Origin: Roseovarius sp. EL26
Lineage (GTDB): Bacteria; Pseudomonadota; Alphaproteobacteria; Rhodobacterales; Rhodobacteraceae
Direction: 5' to 3'
Length of the DNA: 64,000 nt
Assembly: GCF_900327775.1 (NCBI RefSeq)
Contig: NZ_OUMZ01000007.1
Coordinates: forward strand, 1,351,606 to 1,415,605
Below, one piece after another: positions 25,046 through 33,738 of this stretch. Below the pieces are notes generated by a model that saw nothing but the letters and a program-made list of their open reading frames with translations, had not been told where the DNA came from and ran no database searches. The translations under genes and the position numbers were made by a program. Within the stretch, counting starts at the first letter, position 1. Every line of letters begins with the position of its first letter.

Positions 25046-25876
25046 ATGATGAAAAACATCTACACATTTGGCCGCAAACCAGCCCAGCGCAATTACACGG
25101 TTAAAGACCTGCAGGATCTAAAAGGTTCTGGCACGCGCCTAACCATGTGCAACCCCGCAACTGAGGCTGAAATCCGCGCCTGTGTTGATGCGGGCATCGA
25201 TACGCTAACCCTGTGGGATACCCATCTTGAGATGGCGCGTGAACTGGCACCGACCCATTTCGCCGGTACAGCCATGAACTGGGGCCAGTTTGCCACCAAT
25301 GATGAAATCATGCGCCATGCCATCGACTGTATGGAAAACGGCGCGGATATGTATTTCACCAACCGCTCTTTTGAGGTGGTGGAAATGCTGGCACGCGAAG
25401 GTATCCCAGTGCAGGTTCATATGGGGTTAGTGCCATCGCTGTCGCATTGGTGTGGGGGCCTGCGGGCCTTTGGTCGTACTGCGGATGAGGCGATGCAAAT
25501 CTATCAGACCTTTAAACGATACGAGGATGCCGGTGCCTTTGCCTGCGAAATCGAATGTGTCGCAGAAGATACGCTGCGCCTGCTGAATGAGCACACCTCG
25601 ATCGTGACCATATCGCTGGGGTCGGGAAATGCGGGTGACATCATCTTTTTGTTCATGTCTGATATCTGCGGCGAAAGTGGGCATAACCCGCCCAAACATG
25701 CCCACGCCTTTGGCGATCTGGGGCGTCTGCATAAACAGATCTACACGGAACGTGTTGCCGCGCTGAAAGACTTCCAAACCGAAGTGACTGCGATGAACTT
25801 TCCCTACCCGGCGCAGGCCGTGACCATGCGCGACGGAGAGCGGGAAAAACTGCAAGAGGCGCTGGATAGGTTGTAA
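25046..25876 (+). CDS. PanB-like (ketopantoate hydroxymethyltransferase-fold) protein
   Basis: A 276-residue TIM-barrel protein resembling PanB in its second half. HMGLVPSLSHWCGGLRAFGRT, YEDAGAFACEIECVAEDTLRLL and IVTISLGSG correspond to PanB segments, and the first half has GIDTLTLWDTHLEMARE where PanB has its metal site. The match is not close, and the conserved PanB substrate residues are partly altered, so it may act on another keto acid or one-carbon substrate. It sits between a membrane hydroxylase and a PhyH dioxygenase, an unusual setting for pantothenate synthesis and far from panC. Lyase or aldolase activity is a guess. Confidence 0.7.
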   Translation: MMKNIYTFGRKPAQRNYTVKDLQDLKGSGTRLTMCNPATEAEIRACVDAGIDTLTLWDTHLEMARELAPTHFAGTAMNWGQFATNDEIMRHAIDCMENGADMYFTNRSFEVVEMLAREGIPVQVHMGLVPSLSHWCGGLRAFGRTADEAMQIYQTFKRYEDAGAFACEIECVAEDTLRLLNEHTSIVTISLGSGNAGDIIFLFMSDICGESGHNPPKHAHAFGDLGRLHKQIYTERVAALKDFQTEVTAMNFPYPAQAVTMRDGEREKLQEALDRL

Positions 25877-25993
25877 AACAAAGCCAACTTCTCTGAGGCT
25901 AAGACAAGCTTTGCCTCAGGCCATAGCACTATTGCTGTACAATTGCCCAAACACGCCTAGCGTCTTACCATATTACTTCACAGGACCTGCACG

Positions 25994-26872
25994 ATGCTTG
26001 ACACACTCCCCTTGCAAAACGGCCAATTGAGCCAACCCCTGATCGATCAATACTGGAATGACGGCTATCTCTTCCCCCTACCCGCAATATCTCGCGATCA
26101 TGCGCTCAACGCCCGAATAGAATTTGAGAAAATTGAACGTGATTGGCTGAATGCGGGCCTGCCGCAGGCGCTCAACTCTTACAAACGGGTGAATGCCCAT
26201 GTGGTCATGCCCTTTGCCGTTGATATTGCCTGCCACCCGCAGGTGCTGGATGTGATCGAAGGCATCATCGGGCCGGACATCATGATTTACTCGGTCGAAT
26301 TCTTCTCCAAAGAACCACACACCGATCATGTCGTCTCAATGCATCAGGACCTGACCTATTGGGGCATGGGCGCAATTGACGGCCTTGTGACCGCATGGAT
26401 TCCTCTGTCGTCGGCGACACCGGCTTCGGGCTGCATGGATTTTGTCCGCGGCAGCCATAAAAATCCGATCCTGCCACATGATGATACCTTTGATGACAAC
26501 AACCTGCTCAGCCGCGGGCAAGAGGTGCGTGTTGATGTTGACCCCGCCGACAAGGTCGCAATTGAAATCCACCCCGGTCAGATGAGCCTACATCACGGGC
26601 TGACCATTCACGGATCAGGTCCCAATATGTCGGATGACCGCCGCATCGCCTGCGTGGTGCGCTACATCCGCCCGGATATGTCGCAAGAGCAGGCCGAGGA
26701 AGATTTTGCTATGCTCGCGCGCGGCGAAGACCGTTTCGGCAACTTCACCCAGATCTCGGCCCCAAAGAAAAATTTTGCGCCTGAGGCCGTGGCGCTCTAC
26801 GATCATATTCGTCAGATTCAGGCACAAGTCTATATGAACAACGCAACCCAGAAATCGGATATGTACGCATGA
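25994..26872 (+). CDS. Phytanoyl-CoA dioxygenase (PhyH) family Fe(II)/2-oxoglutarate oxygenase
   Basis: A 292-residue dioxygenase. The iron facial triad is His and Asp in SMHQDLTYW plus the distal His in GLTIHGSGPN; 2-oxoglutarate Arg follows in DDRRIACVVRYI. PhyH enzymes hydroxylate aliphatic carbons. Its stop overlaps the start of an HD-domain gene (ATGA), which is the PhnY-PhnZ arrangement known for oxidative cleavage of 2-aminoethylphosphonate. That is the best known parallel, but the extra PanB-like and membrane hydroxylase genes make a different substrate possible. Confidence 0.85.
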   Translation: MLDTLPLQNGQLSQPLIDQYWNDGYLFPLPAISRDHALNARIEFEKIERDWLNAGLPQALNSYKRVNAHVVMPFAVDIACHPQVLDVIEGIIGPDIMIYSVEFFSKEPHTDHVVSMHQDLTYWGMGAIDGLVTAWIPLSSATPASGCMDFVRGSHKNPILPHDDTFDDNNLLSRGQEVRVDVDPADKVAIEIHPGQMSLHHGLTIHGSGPNMSDDRRIACVVRYIRPDMSQEQAEEDFAMLARGEDRFGNFTQISAPKKNFAPEAVALYDHIRQIQAQVYMNNATQKSDMYA

Positions 26873-27495
26873 TGGACAAGGTTAACTTCACCCAGATGAA
26901 AGACGGCACCAAGGAAGAGTATGAATTCCTCATGTCGCATGAAATCGATCACACCAAGCACACGGCTAAACGCCTGCTGAAAGCCTTGGTAGATCTTGAT
27001 GAGGGCCTATCAGGCTATCAAATCACCCGTTTAGGTCATTCAGTTCAATCTGCCACCCGCGCTTATCGCGATGGCGCAGATACTGACTGGATCGTTTCAG
27101 CCCTGTTGCACGACATCGGTGACATTTACGCACCGTATAACCACGATGAATACGCCGCCACTATCCTACGGCCGTTTGTGCGTGAGCAATGTGCATGGGT
27201 GGTGCAAACCCATGGTGATTTCCAGATGGTGTATTACGGCCACCACCTAGAAGGTTTCGACAAGAACAAACGTGACCGGCATCAAGGTCACGCCTATTTT
27301 GACGATAACGCCACCTTCTGCGAACGTTGGGATCAGGCCAGCTTTGACCCCGAATACGAAGACCTGCCGCTCGAGTTCTTTGCCCCTATGGTAGAAGAAG
27401 TCTTTGCTCGCACGCCCTATGACCCTACTGTCATCCGAGCGGGTGAACGTATGCCACTAACGGATGAAGCCATCGCAGCCGAGCGCGCCGTTTAA
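26869..27495 (+). CDS. HD-domain protein, PhnZ/MIOX-like oxygenase candidate
   Basis: A 208-residue HD-superfamily protein. The candidate di-iron ligands are His in RLGHSVQSA, His-Asp in LLHDIGDIYAPYNH, His in VVQTHGDFQ, and Asp in the FCERWDQASFDPEY segment. PhnZ-type HD oxygenases use such a mixed-valence di-iron site to split a carbon-phosphorus or carbon-carbon bond of a hydroxylated intermediate. The gene is coupled to the PhyH gene. A decayed second copy of its last 215 bases lies at 28637-28860, after the amidase insert. A strong terminator follows the intact copy. Confidence 0.8.
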   Translation: MMDKVNFTQMKDGTKEEYEFLMSHEIDHTKHTAKRLLKALVDLDEGLSGYQITRLGHSVQSATRAYRDGADTDWIVSALLHDIGDIYAPYNHDEYAATILRPFVREQCAWVVQTHGDFQMVYYGHHLEGFDKNKRDRHQGHAYFDDNATFCERWDQASFDPEYEDLPLEFFAPMVEEVFARTPYDPTVIRAGERMPLTDEAIAAERAV

Positions 27496-27500
27496 ATCAC

Positions 27501-27530
27501 AAAACCCCGGCCCAAGAGTCGGGGTTTTCT
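27501..27530 (+). terminator. Rho-independent terminator of the HD gene
   Basis: Nine-base arms AAAACCCCG and CGGGGTTTT with loop GCCCAAGAGT and a following T-rich end. It closes the membrane hydroxylase/PanB/PhyH/HD run. Confidence 0.9.
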
Positions 27531-27793
27531 TATGATAGCTGTTCCTCAATTTGATAACGCAGCGGCTTCTGACATCGCAATTCAGGTCAAAATTCTTAAG
27601 AAACCGATTTCAAAATCATCAAGGCTGTCGAGCAAAGCAATATGAACTTTGCTTTTCCCCAAAACGTCTGGCCCATCCCGATTTTAGCTCGCGCTCACGT
27701 GCCGAGTACTCATCGCAATGCCAATCTCCTTTAAATTGTCCCAAAATTACTGTAAGATGTTTCCATTATAGCAACAAATTTTAGGACTTAGAT

Positions 27794-28636
27794 ATGCGTG
27801 TAAACAGCAGTCATAGATTATTATTTGACGGAGGCACTTCGGTTCCTTTTTTGGAAACTCCAAACAAACATGGAACGTTAGCCGGTGGGAAACCCAAATA
27901 TATAATCATTCACTATACAGCAAGCGGTTCAGCAAACAGCGCAATAAATGTATTTCGTAATCCGTCCCACAGGGCCTCGGCACATCTCGTATTAGGTCAT
28001 GACGGTGCCATCACACAAATGGCTAGACTAAATGAGAAATGCTGGCACGCAGGTCAAAGTAGATGGGGAGGTTTAACTGGTTTGAACAGCCACTCTGTTG
28101 GTATCGAAATTGCCAACTGGGGATGGTTGGAAGGGGGAAACGGAAACTGGAAATCTCATGTTGGCACACGGGTTGATGATTCCCGAGTCATCGAAGCAAC
28201 ACACCGCAACGGCGGACGTTTCCTAGGATGGGAAATCTACGACGAAGCGCAAGTAACAACATGTGCGGATATGGTGCGTGCAATTGCAGACCGCTATGAA
28301 CTCGGACCAGAACATGTACTGGGACACGACGATATCTCCCCTCTTAGAAAGCAAGACCCCGGCCCAGCATGGCATATGGAAAAGTTCCGTAGTTTTGTGT
28401 TTGGCCGGTCCGATGATACCGGTGATGTAGAGCTACGGTATCAAGTAAGCAGCGCAACTGGCCTGAATCTCAGAAATGGGCCCGGAGTGGCGCACGACGT
28501 CATCAAACTGCTCTCCGACAACACTGAAGTCTTGCAAATCGAAAGTAATGGTGCTTGGTGGCTAGTCTCAGAATTGGTAGGTGGAGATGCTGATATCACT
28601 GGCTGGGTTCATTCCAATTGGTTGCGCCGCATGTAG
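27794..28636 (+). CDS. N-acetylmuramoyl-L-alanine amidase (Amidase_2) with C-terminal SH3 domain
   Basis: A 280-residue peptidoglycan hydrolase that would cut the amide bond between MurNAc and the stem peptide. The amidase_2 domain (about 35-200) has zinc ligands in IIIHYTASG, KCWHAGQSRW, and the HVLGHDDISPLRKQDPGP end. An SH3-like wall-binding domain follows (TGLNLRNGPGVAHDVIKLLSDN). There is no signal peptide, so export would need a lysis, secretion or phage-like route. The gene is AT-rich compared with its neighbours and is the centre of a small insertion. AGGA precedes the ATG at a normal distance. Confidence 0.88.
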   Translation: MRVNSSHRLLFDGGTSVPFLETPNKHGTLAGGKPKYIIIHYTASGSANSAINVFRNPSHRASAHLVLGHDGAITQMARLNEKCWHAGQSRWGGLTGLNSHSVGIEIANWGWLEGGNGNWKSHVGTRVDDSRVIEATHRNGGRFLGWEIYDEAQVTTCADMVRAIADRYELGPEHVLGHDDISPLRKQDPGPAWHMEKFRSFVFGRSDDTGDVELRYQVSSATGLNLRNGPGVAHDVIKLLSDNTEVLQIESNGAWWLVSELVGGDADITGWVHSNWLRRM

Positions 28637-28860
28637 CGCGACTATCACAAGGACTATGCTTATTTCGATGACAACCCCACCTTCTGCGAACGCTGGGATC
28701 AGGCCAGTTTTGCCCCGAATACGAAGACCTGCCGCTAGAGTTCTTCGCCCCTATGGTCGAAGAGGTCTTTGCCCGCACGCCCTATGACCCAGCCGTCATC
28801 CGCGCCGGCGAACGCGTACCCCTGACAGACGATACAGTCGCAACTGAGCGCGCAGCCTAA
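28637..28860 (+). pseudogene. Decayed duplicate of the HD gene's 3' end
   Basis: The bases right after the amidase stop are similar to 27281-27495 of the HD gene, beginning with codons for RDYHKDYAYFDDNPTFCERW. A one-base deletion after ASF shifts the frame (TTTGCCCC here, TTTGACCCC in the intact copy). No start codon or 5' part is present, and the terminator is retained. The divergence means the fragment is not a recent tandem copy. Confidence 0.9.
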
Positions 28861-28866
28861 AAAAAC

Positions 28867-28893
28867 AAACCCCGGCCAATTCGCCGGGGTTTT
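28867..28893 (+). terminator. Rho-independent terminator copy after the HD fragment
   Basis: Ten-base arms AAACCCCGGC and GCCGGGGTTT with a six-base loop. It corresponds to the terminator at 27501-27530 in position relative to the HD stop codon, with different loop bases. Confidence 0.88.
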
Positions 28894-28910
28894 GTCAATA
28901 TGCCACTTAA

Positions 28911-29594
28911 TTAGTGTCGATCATCCAAAACCTTGACCTCACGAGCCTTCCATTCATGAACACCGAGTTCAGACAAAACATCTAAGAAGGGTTGAGTGCA
29001 TAGCACTTTGCGGGTCAACCGGTCTCGCCAGATCAGATTGCCCGCGATACTGCTAGCTTTTACCGTCGGCGGCTGCTTCCCCAGCGAATATGAACCTTGG
29101 AATTTTTCTTGTGCATCCGTCGAAAGAAACATCTCGGTAACTTCTGGAACAAAACTTGCGAGCGTCGGCAACAACGTTGCAAAATTGAACAGCCCGTCCC
29201 ACGGTGGGCATTTATGCGTTATGTCCCAAACTTTGTTATGTAAGGTGAAATCAAAAAGACTTGGGTCGAGTTCAGTCATCAGATCGACGAAAGCCTTGTC
29301 GACTATCACTTCTTCTTGTGGCCAGGCAGTATAGTCTCCAATTACATGCGAATTAGAGAGTGGCCGCTTTGCATTAACCACTTGCACCCAAAGCCGAGAC
29401 ATTTTTTCTTTGCTATCTTTTGTGACTTTTCCCGCAGCAAACCAAGTGTTTCCGCCATACTCATAATGGGTGTCTTCTCTAGGGTGCCAATGTCCATCTT
29501 CGGGAGAATAGAATGGTCCATCACGTTCTAGGGACCAATTTATGCCACTGGCCGTTTCACACCCAAAATCGCGGCATAAGAGGTAACACTTCAA
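28911..29594 (-). CDS. Unknown 227-residue protein, possible immunity-type protein
   Basis: Not recognised with certainty. I place the start at TTG 29594, which has AGGAG eight bases upstream; an ATG at 29627 would overlap the transporter gene. The protein then begins LKCYLLCRDF. The arrangement of a mixed N-terminal half and a segment like VIVDKAFVDLMTELDPSLFDF is faintly like Imm11/DUF1629 immunity proteins of toxin systems, but this is from memory and weak. It faces the amidase insert tail to tail and is AT-rich like it. It could equally be the last gene of the transporter operon. Confidence 0.5.
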   Translation of the reverse strand: MKCYLLCRDFGCETASGINWSLERDGPFYSPEDGHWHPREDTHYEYGGNTWFAAGKVTKDSKEKMSRLWVQVVNAKRPLSNSHVIGDYTAWPQEEVIVDKAFVDLMTELDPSLFDFTLHNKVWDITHKCPPWDGLFNFATLLPTLASFVPEVTEMFLSTDAQEKFQGSYSLGKQPPTVKASSIAGNLIWRDRLTRKVLCTQPFLDVLSELGVHEWKAREVKVLDDRH

Positions 29595-29605
29595 AAGAAT
29601 GTCTC

Positions 29606-31009
29606 CTAAACTTGTCCTGGCAACCACAGCACGATCATCGGAAAGGCAACCAGCAGGGCGATGGTGATCGCATCCGCGATGAAGAACGGTGTCACACCTT
29701 TGAACACATCCTGCACGGACAGATCATCACGCACGCCAGCGACGACAAAGCAATTAAGGCCAATAGGCGGGGTGATCAGGCAGAACTCAGCCATCTTCAC
29801 CACCAAAATCCCGAACCAGATGGCGCACATCGGACCCGACATGCCAAAAGTGCTGTCCGCTGCTGCAACCACCTCTCCCCCGTTCAGGGCCATCACCGCC
29901 GGGTAGACCACCGGCAAAGTCAGCAGCAGCATGCCAATGGCATCCATGAACATGCCCAGCACTGCATAGGCCAGCAGGATGCAGACCAAGATCAGCATCG
30001 GCGACAGGGTGAGCGAGGTGATCCAGTCGGAAAACGCGCTTGGCAATTCGGCAAAGCCCAAAAACCGTACATAGATCAGCACGCCCCAGATGATGGTAAA
30101 AATCATCACGCTCAGCTTAGCGGTTTCCAACAGGGCATCCTTCAGCTGAGCCCAGCGCATACCGCGATAAAGTGCCATCAAAAAGACCACAAAGGCCCCG
30201 ATGGCCCCGCCCTCGGTCGGTGTGCCCCAGGCATCGCCGCCAAACGGATTGTAGACAAAGAAAATAATCGTCACGACGACAAACACAATTGGGAGCGCGG
30301 GCGGCAATGATGCAAAACGTTCGCGCCATGTGAAGCCAGAGACCGGCGGGCCAAACCCCTTAATCGTCACCGCCATGCCGATGATCAGCAGGCCATAAAT
30401 CACCGCAGAAAACGCCCCCGGAATGAACCCGGCTAATAGCAGTTTGCCCACGTCCTGTTCCACAATAATGGCATAGATCACCAGAATGGCCGAGGGTGGG
30501 ATCAAAGATGCCAATGTGCCCCCCGCCGCCACAACTCCGGCGGCAAAACGTTTATCATACCCAATCGCCAGCATTTCCGGGATGGCGATGCGGGCAAACA
30601 CGGCTGATGTCGCGACGGACGCGCCTGATACAGCCGCAAATCCTGCCGTGGCAAAAATTGTCGAAACCGCCAGCCCCCCTGGCACCCAAGCCAACCAGCG
30701 TTTGGCCGCCTCAAACAGTGCCTTGGTCAGCCCGGCGTAATAGGCCAGATAGCCGATTAGGATAAAAGTCGGGATCAAGCTGAGCGCTTGACTGGAAATC
30801 TTTGAATGCGGCACTTGCCCTGCAGTTTTCACCGCCACAGTCAATGCCTTGCCAAACCGATCCGGATCATAGCCAAACTTGGCCCAAAAGATCCAGATCA
30901 ACCCGATCATCCCCGCCAACGCAGCGGCAAAGGCCACCCGCATCCCCAGCACGACCAGCACCAGCATCCCGGCTGAGACGATCAGGCCAATATCAATCGG
31001 CTCCATCAC
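29606..31009 (-). CDS. TRAP transporter large permease subunit (DctM family)
   Basis: A 467-residue membrane protein with about 12 hydrophobic segments and the DctM signature regions (QALSLIPTFILIGYLAYYAGLT, ASGASVATSAVFARIAIPEML and LITPPIGLNCFVVAGV). It forms the ion-driven transport channel of a tripartite ATP-independent importer. It overlaps the small permease gene by four bases (ATGA). The substrate is a carboxylate or related anion in most systems; the neighbours do not identify it. Confidence 0.93.
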   Translation of the reverse strand: MMEPIDIGLIVSAGMLVLVVLGMRVAFAAALAGMIGLIWIFWAKFGYDPDRFGKALTVAVKTAGQVPHSKISSQALSLIPTFILIGYLAYYAGLTKALFEAAKRWLAWVPGGLAVSTIFATAGFAAVSGASVATSAVFARIAIPEMLAIGYDKRFAAGVVAAGGTLASLIPPSAILVIYAIIVEQDVGKLLLAGFIPGAFSAVIYGLLIIGMAVTIKGFGPPVSGFTWRERFASLPPALPIVFVVVTIIFFVYNPFGGDAWGTPTEGGAIGAFVVFLMALYRGMRWAQLKDALLETAKLSVMIFTIIWGVLIYVRFLGFAELPSAFSDWITSLTLSPMLILVCILLAYAVLGMFMDAIGMLLLTLPVVYPAVMALNGGEVVAAADSTFGMSGPMCAIWFGILVVKMAEFCLITPPIGLNCFVVAGVRDDLSVQDVFKGVTPFFIADAITIALLVAFPMIVLWLPGQV

Positions 31010-31677
31010 TGCGCCCCCTGATCGTCGTGGCCCGAGACATGTGCCGCCTCGCGCGCGGCCTGCGTGGCGGCATCAGCCACTAGTGGCACCGCCACAGGGT
31101 GCGGGTCGTTGCGCACAAAAGCGCGAGCATAGGCAAAGACCTGCAACGTTAACCGCAGGCACAGGACAGAAAAGGCCAGCGGCACTAGAAACTTGGCAGG
31201 CCAAAGCGGTATGGCGATGTCCATCGAACTGTCCCGACTCCACAATGGTGCACCAAAATCAAAGCTACGTTGAAAATGCGCCCAACTGCCCCAGACCAGC
31301 AACACCATCAGCGACAGAATGGCCAATGTGGTGATCAGTTCGACCAGATAAAGCGCCCTGCCCCGCAGCGCACCAACCAGCATATCCATTCGGATGTGCC
31401 CGCCATCCCGCTGCGCAAAGGCAATGCCCATAAAGGCGATCAGTGGCATGGCTTGCTCAATCCAATCGACATAACCCGGCAGCGGTTGCCCAAACAAATT
31501 GCGCCCGCTAACAGAAACAACGGCCAACACCATCAAAGAGAATACCGCCAAACCACTTAAAAGCGCCAATACAGTCTCAACGCGATAGAGCTTTTGATCA
31601 ATTTTGCTCAAACCACTGACGTCTGTCAGAACAAGCGCCGAACCTGCCATTACTGGCCTCCAAAGCTGTTTGCACAC
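31006..31677 (-). CDS. TRAP transporter small permease subunit (DctQ family)
   Basis: A 223-residue protein with four membrane segments (VLALLSGLAVFSLMVLAVVS, MPLIAFMGIAFAQRDGGHI, LVELITTLAILSLMVLLVWG, FLVPLAFSVLCLRLTLQVFA). GRNLFGQPLPG and GHIRMDM are typical of DctQ. It bridges the binding protein and the large permease. The C-terminal cytoplasmic tail is longer than usual. The binding protein gene lies 45 bases upstream. Confidence 0.9.
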   Translation of the reverse strand: MCKQLWRPVMAGSALVLTDVSGLSKIDQKLYRVETVLALLSGLAVFSLMVLAVVSVSGRNLFGQPLPGYVDWIEQAMPLIAFMGIAFAQRDGGHIRMDMLVGALRGRALYLVELITTLAILSLMVLLVWGSWAHFQRSFDFGAPLWSRDSSMDIAIPLWPAKFLVPLAFSVLCLRLTLQVFAYARAFVRNDPHPVAVPLVADAATQAAREAAHVSGHDDQGAQ

Positions 31678-31722
31678 GATTATCCCTGCACCGGATGACA
31701 GCAGTGCAGGGATAACTCTAAT

Positions 31723-32730
31723 TTAGTTTTCGGCAATCATTCCGGTCACAAGATCATAAAGCTCTTGCGCTGGCAGGCCGCGCGCCGCGTTGTTTTCAAT
31801 CCAGGCTGCTGCGGCCGGGGCTGCAGCGGCGTCTTTGAAAGCAGCAATTTCCTCGTCGCTAAAGGTCACTTGTGCAATTCCACGCTCTTCCAGCGCAGGC
31901 CCCCAGGCCGCCATCGTCTTGGAATTGTAGTTCTCAACATAATGAGCCAGCGATTCGTCCACCGACTCTAACAGCGCCGCGCGCTGATCATCAGGCAGAT
32001 CATTCAACGCATCAGTGTTCACCACCACCGGGCAATTTACAGTGCCGGGGTTCAGGTTGGTCGTCCACCAAGTGCCCTTTTCAACCGTCCCAAAAGACAT
32101 ATGCGCATGCGGAGCAAAGGCCACGGCCTTGACCACACCGCTGTCCATAGCCTGCCGAACCTCAGTGGCTGACATCGATGTTGGCACTGCGCCTACGGTC
32201 TCCATGGCCTTGCCGATACCACCCGTGGCGCGCACGCTCAGCCCTTCGAAATCGGCCAAGGATGCAGGTGCATCGCCCATTCCGACCAGATTATATTGTG
32301 GCAAAGGTGACGGCATCAGCAGTGTCGCATTCCACCGCGCCAGATCTTCTTGTGCCGCAGGATGCTGGTACACGGCCATCGACAGGGCGACCTCTTGCTC
32401 AAGTGAGGTCACACCAAGAAAGGGCAGCTCCAGCACGGTGATCGAGGGGTTCTTGTCACGGTGATAACCGGCACAGAACTGCGCCATCTCAAACGCGCCG
32501 ATGGAAATGCCATCAAGGTTTTCTTTGTTCTTTGACAGGCCACCATAGCTGATGTTGAGGGTGAATTCCCCACCCGTTTTTGCATCAACCAGCTCGGCCA
32601 GCTTTTCAACGTGTTCTGTAAACGCACGGCGTTTGCCCCACAGTGAGACATTCCATTCTGTCGCCATCGCCTCGCCGGCAAAGGCAACTGTAATCGCAGC
32701 CACGGCCGTCCGGCCCAAAAGTTTACGCAT
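31723..32730 (-). CDS. TRAP transporter substrate-binding protein (DctP family)
   Basis: A periplasmic solute-binding protein of about 335 residues. The start at 32730 gives a normal signal peptide (MRKLLGRTAVAAITVAFAGEAMA) and is preceded by GGGAGGATC; a longer start upstream is not needed. DctP hallmarks include the FEGLSVRATGGIGKAMETVGAVPTSMSATEVRQAMDSG region, where the conserved Arg binds a carboxylate. It is the first gene of the transporter operon. The substrate is unknown. Confidence 0.92.
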   Translation of the reverse strand: MRKLLGRTAVAAITVAFAGEAMATEWNVSLWGKRRAFTEHVEKLAELVDAKTGGEFTLNISYGGLSKNKENLDGISIGAFEMAQFCAGYHRDKNPSITVLELPFLGVTSLEQEVALSMAVYQHPAAQEDLARWNATLLMPSPLPQYNLVGMGDAPASLADFEGLSVRATGGIGKAMETVGAVPTSMSATEVRQAMDSGVVKAVAFAPHAHMSFGTVEKGTWWTTNLNPGTVNCPVVVNTDALNDLPDDQRAALLESVDESLAHYVENYNSKTMAAWGPALEERGIAQVTFSDEEIAAFKDAAAAPAAAAWIENNAARGLPAQELYDLVTGMIAEN

Positions 32731-33013
32731 AGTGATCCTCCCAGATGCATGCTTTTGTTTTGCAAGCATCATTTACCAGCCCGCTTTGGTTGTCCACCGA
32801 GAATGGGAAATTGGTTTGATAAATTGACCACGCAGAGAGCAAATCTTGCATGTAGATAAAACGGTTCTTGGGAATAAAGCGTTTGTTTTATTCAAATGGT
32901 CGCTCTGCATACTTTGTTGCCGTACATTTACACCGCTTGAACGTCCGGTTTTGAAATTTTCCGAAAGTCACCTAAGCTTTGCGCAGAAAATTTAAAATGC
33001 GGAAGAGGACGAA

Positions 33014-33643
33014 ATGGTTGACGACAACGAGAACTTGAGCAGCGTTTATGGAGCAGAAGATTCAGATGCAACCCGTTCAGCATATGAAGGTTGGGCAGAG
33101 GGGTATGATGCAGAAAACCTGGGGAACGGATATCGGGTTCCCGGCATAGGAACAGCGATGATTGCAAGGCATGTCTCGCGGGATGCGGGGCCGATCTATG
33201 ACGCGGCATGTGGCACCGGCATTATAGGAGGTATGTTGTAGTTGCTTGGCTATGAAAGTATTTTTGGCTCTGACCTATCCCCCGCGATGCTCGAATTTGC
33301 TGGATCGCCAAAGCCATACGCGCGGGTCTATGAGTATGATTTGGGAGAGCCCCTGCCTGAAGAACACAACAAGTATGCAGCCGTTACTTGCTTTGGATCG
33401 CTCGGGCCCGGATACGCCCCACCCAGATGCATGGATGAGTTTATACGAATAACCAAACCGGGTGGATATATCATTTTCAACACCCGCGCGGAGACATACC
33501 CTAAACAAGAACTAAAAGAAAAAGTAGATGGTCTGACAAATGCTGGCGCTTGGAAATTGGTCGACCTATCCCCAATTTTCCGTTCTTATTACTTCATTGA
33601 GCCAGACGTTAAATCCCAAGTCTATGTTTTTCAGGTCGCCTAA
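33014..33643 (+). pseudogene. SAM-dependent methyltransferase gene broken by an in-frame TAG
   Basis: The frame runs from ATG 33014 through the SAM-binding motif YDAACGTGIIGGML, meets TAG at 33239-33241, and continues without a shift as LLGYESIFGSDLSPAML and FIRITKPGGYIIFNTR to 33643. Both halves are parts of one class I methyltransferase, so this is a single nonsense change, most simply CAG to TAG. It may be a recent pseudogene or a sequencing error. About 240 bases upstream (32773-33013) contain only the TRAP promoter region and this gene's promoter. Confidence 0.85.
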
Positions 33644-33738
33644 ACGGGCATTCAAACAATTAATCGCTTTTGTGGGTCTGGGCTCAAAGCAGCCCTTTAT
33701 TCTCAACAGTCAAACCAAGATAGCTCACTCTCTGACCC

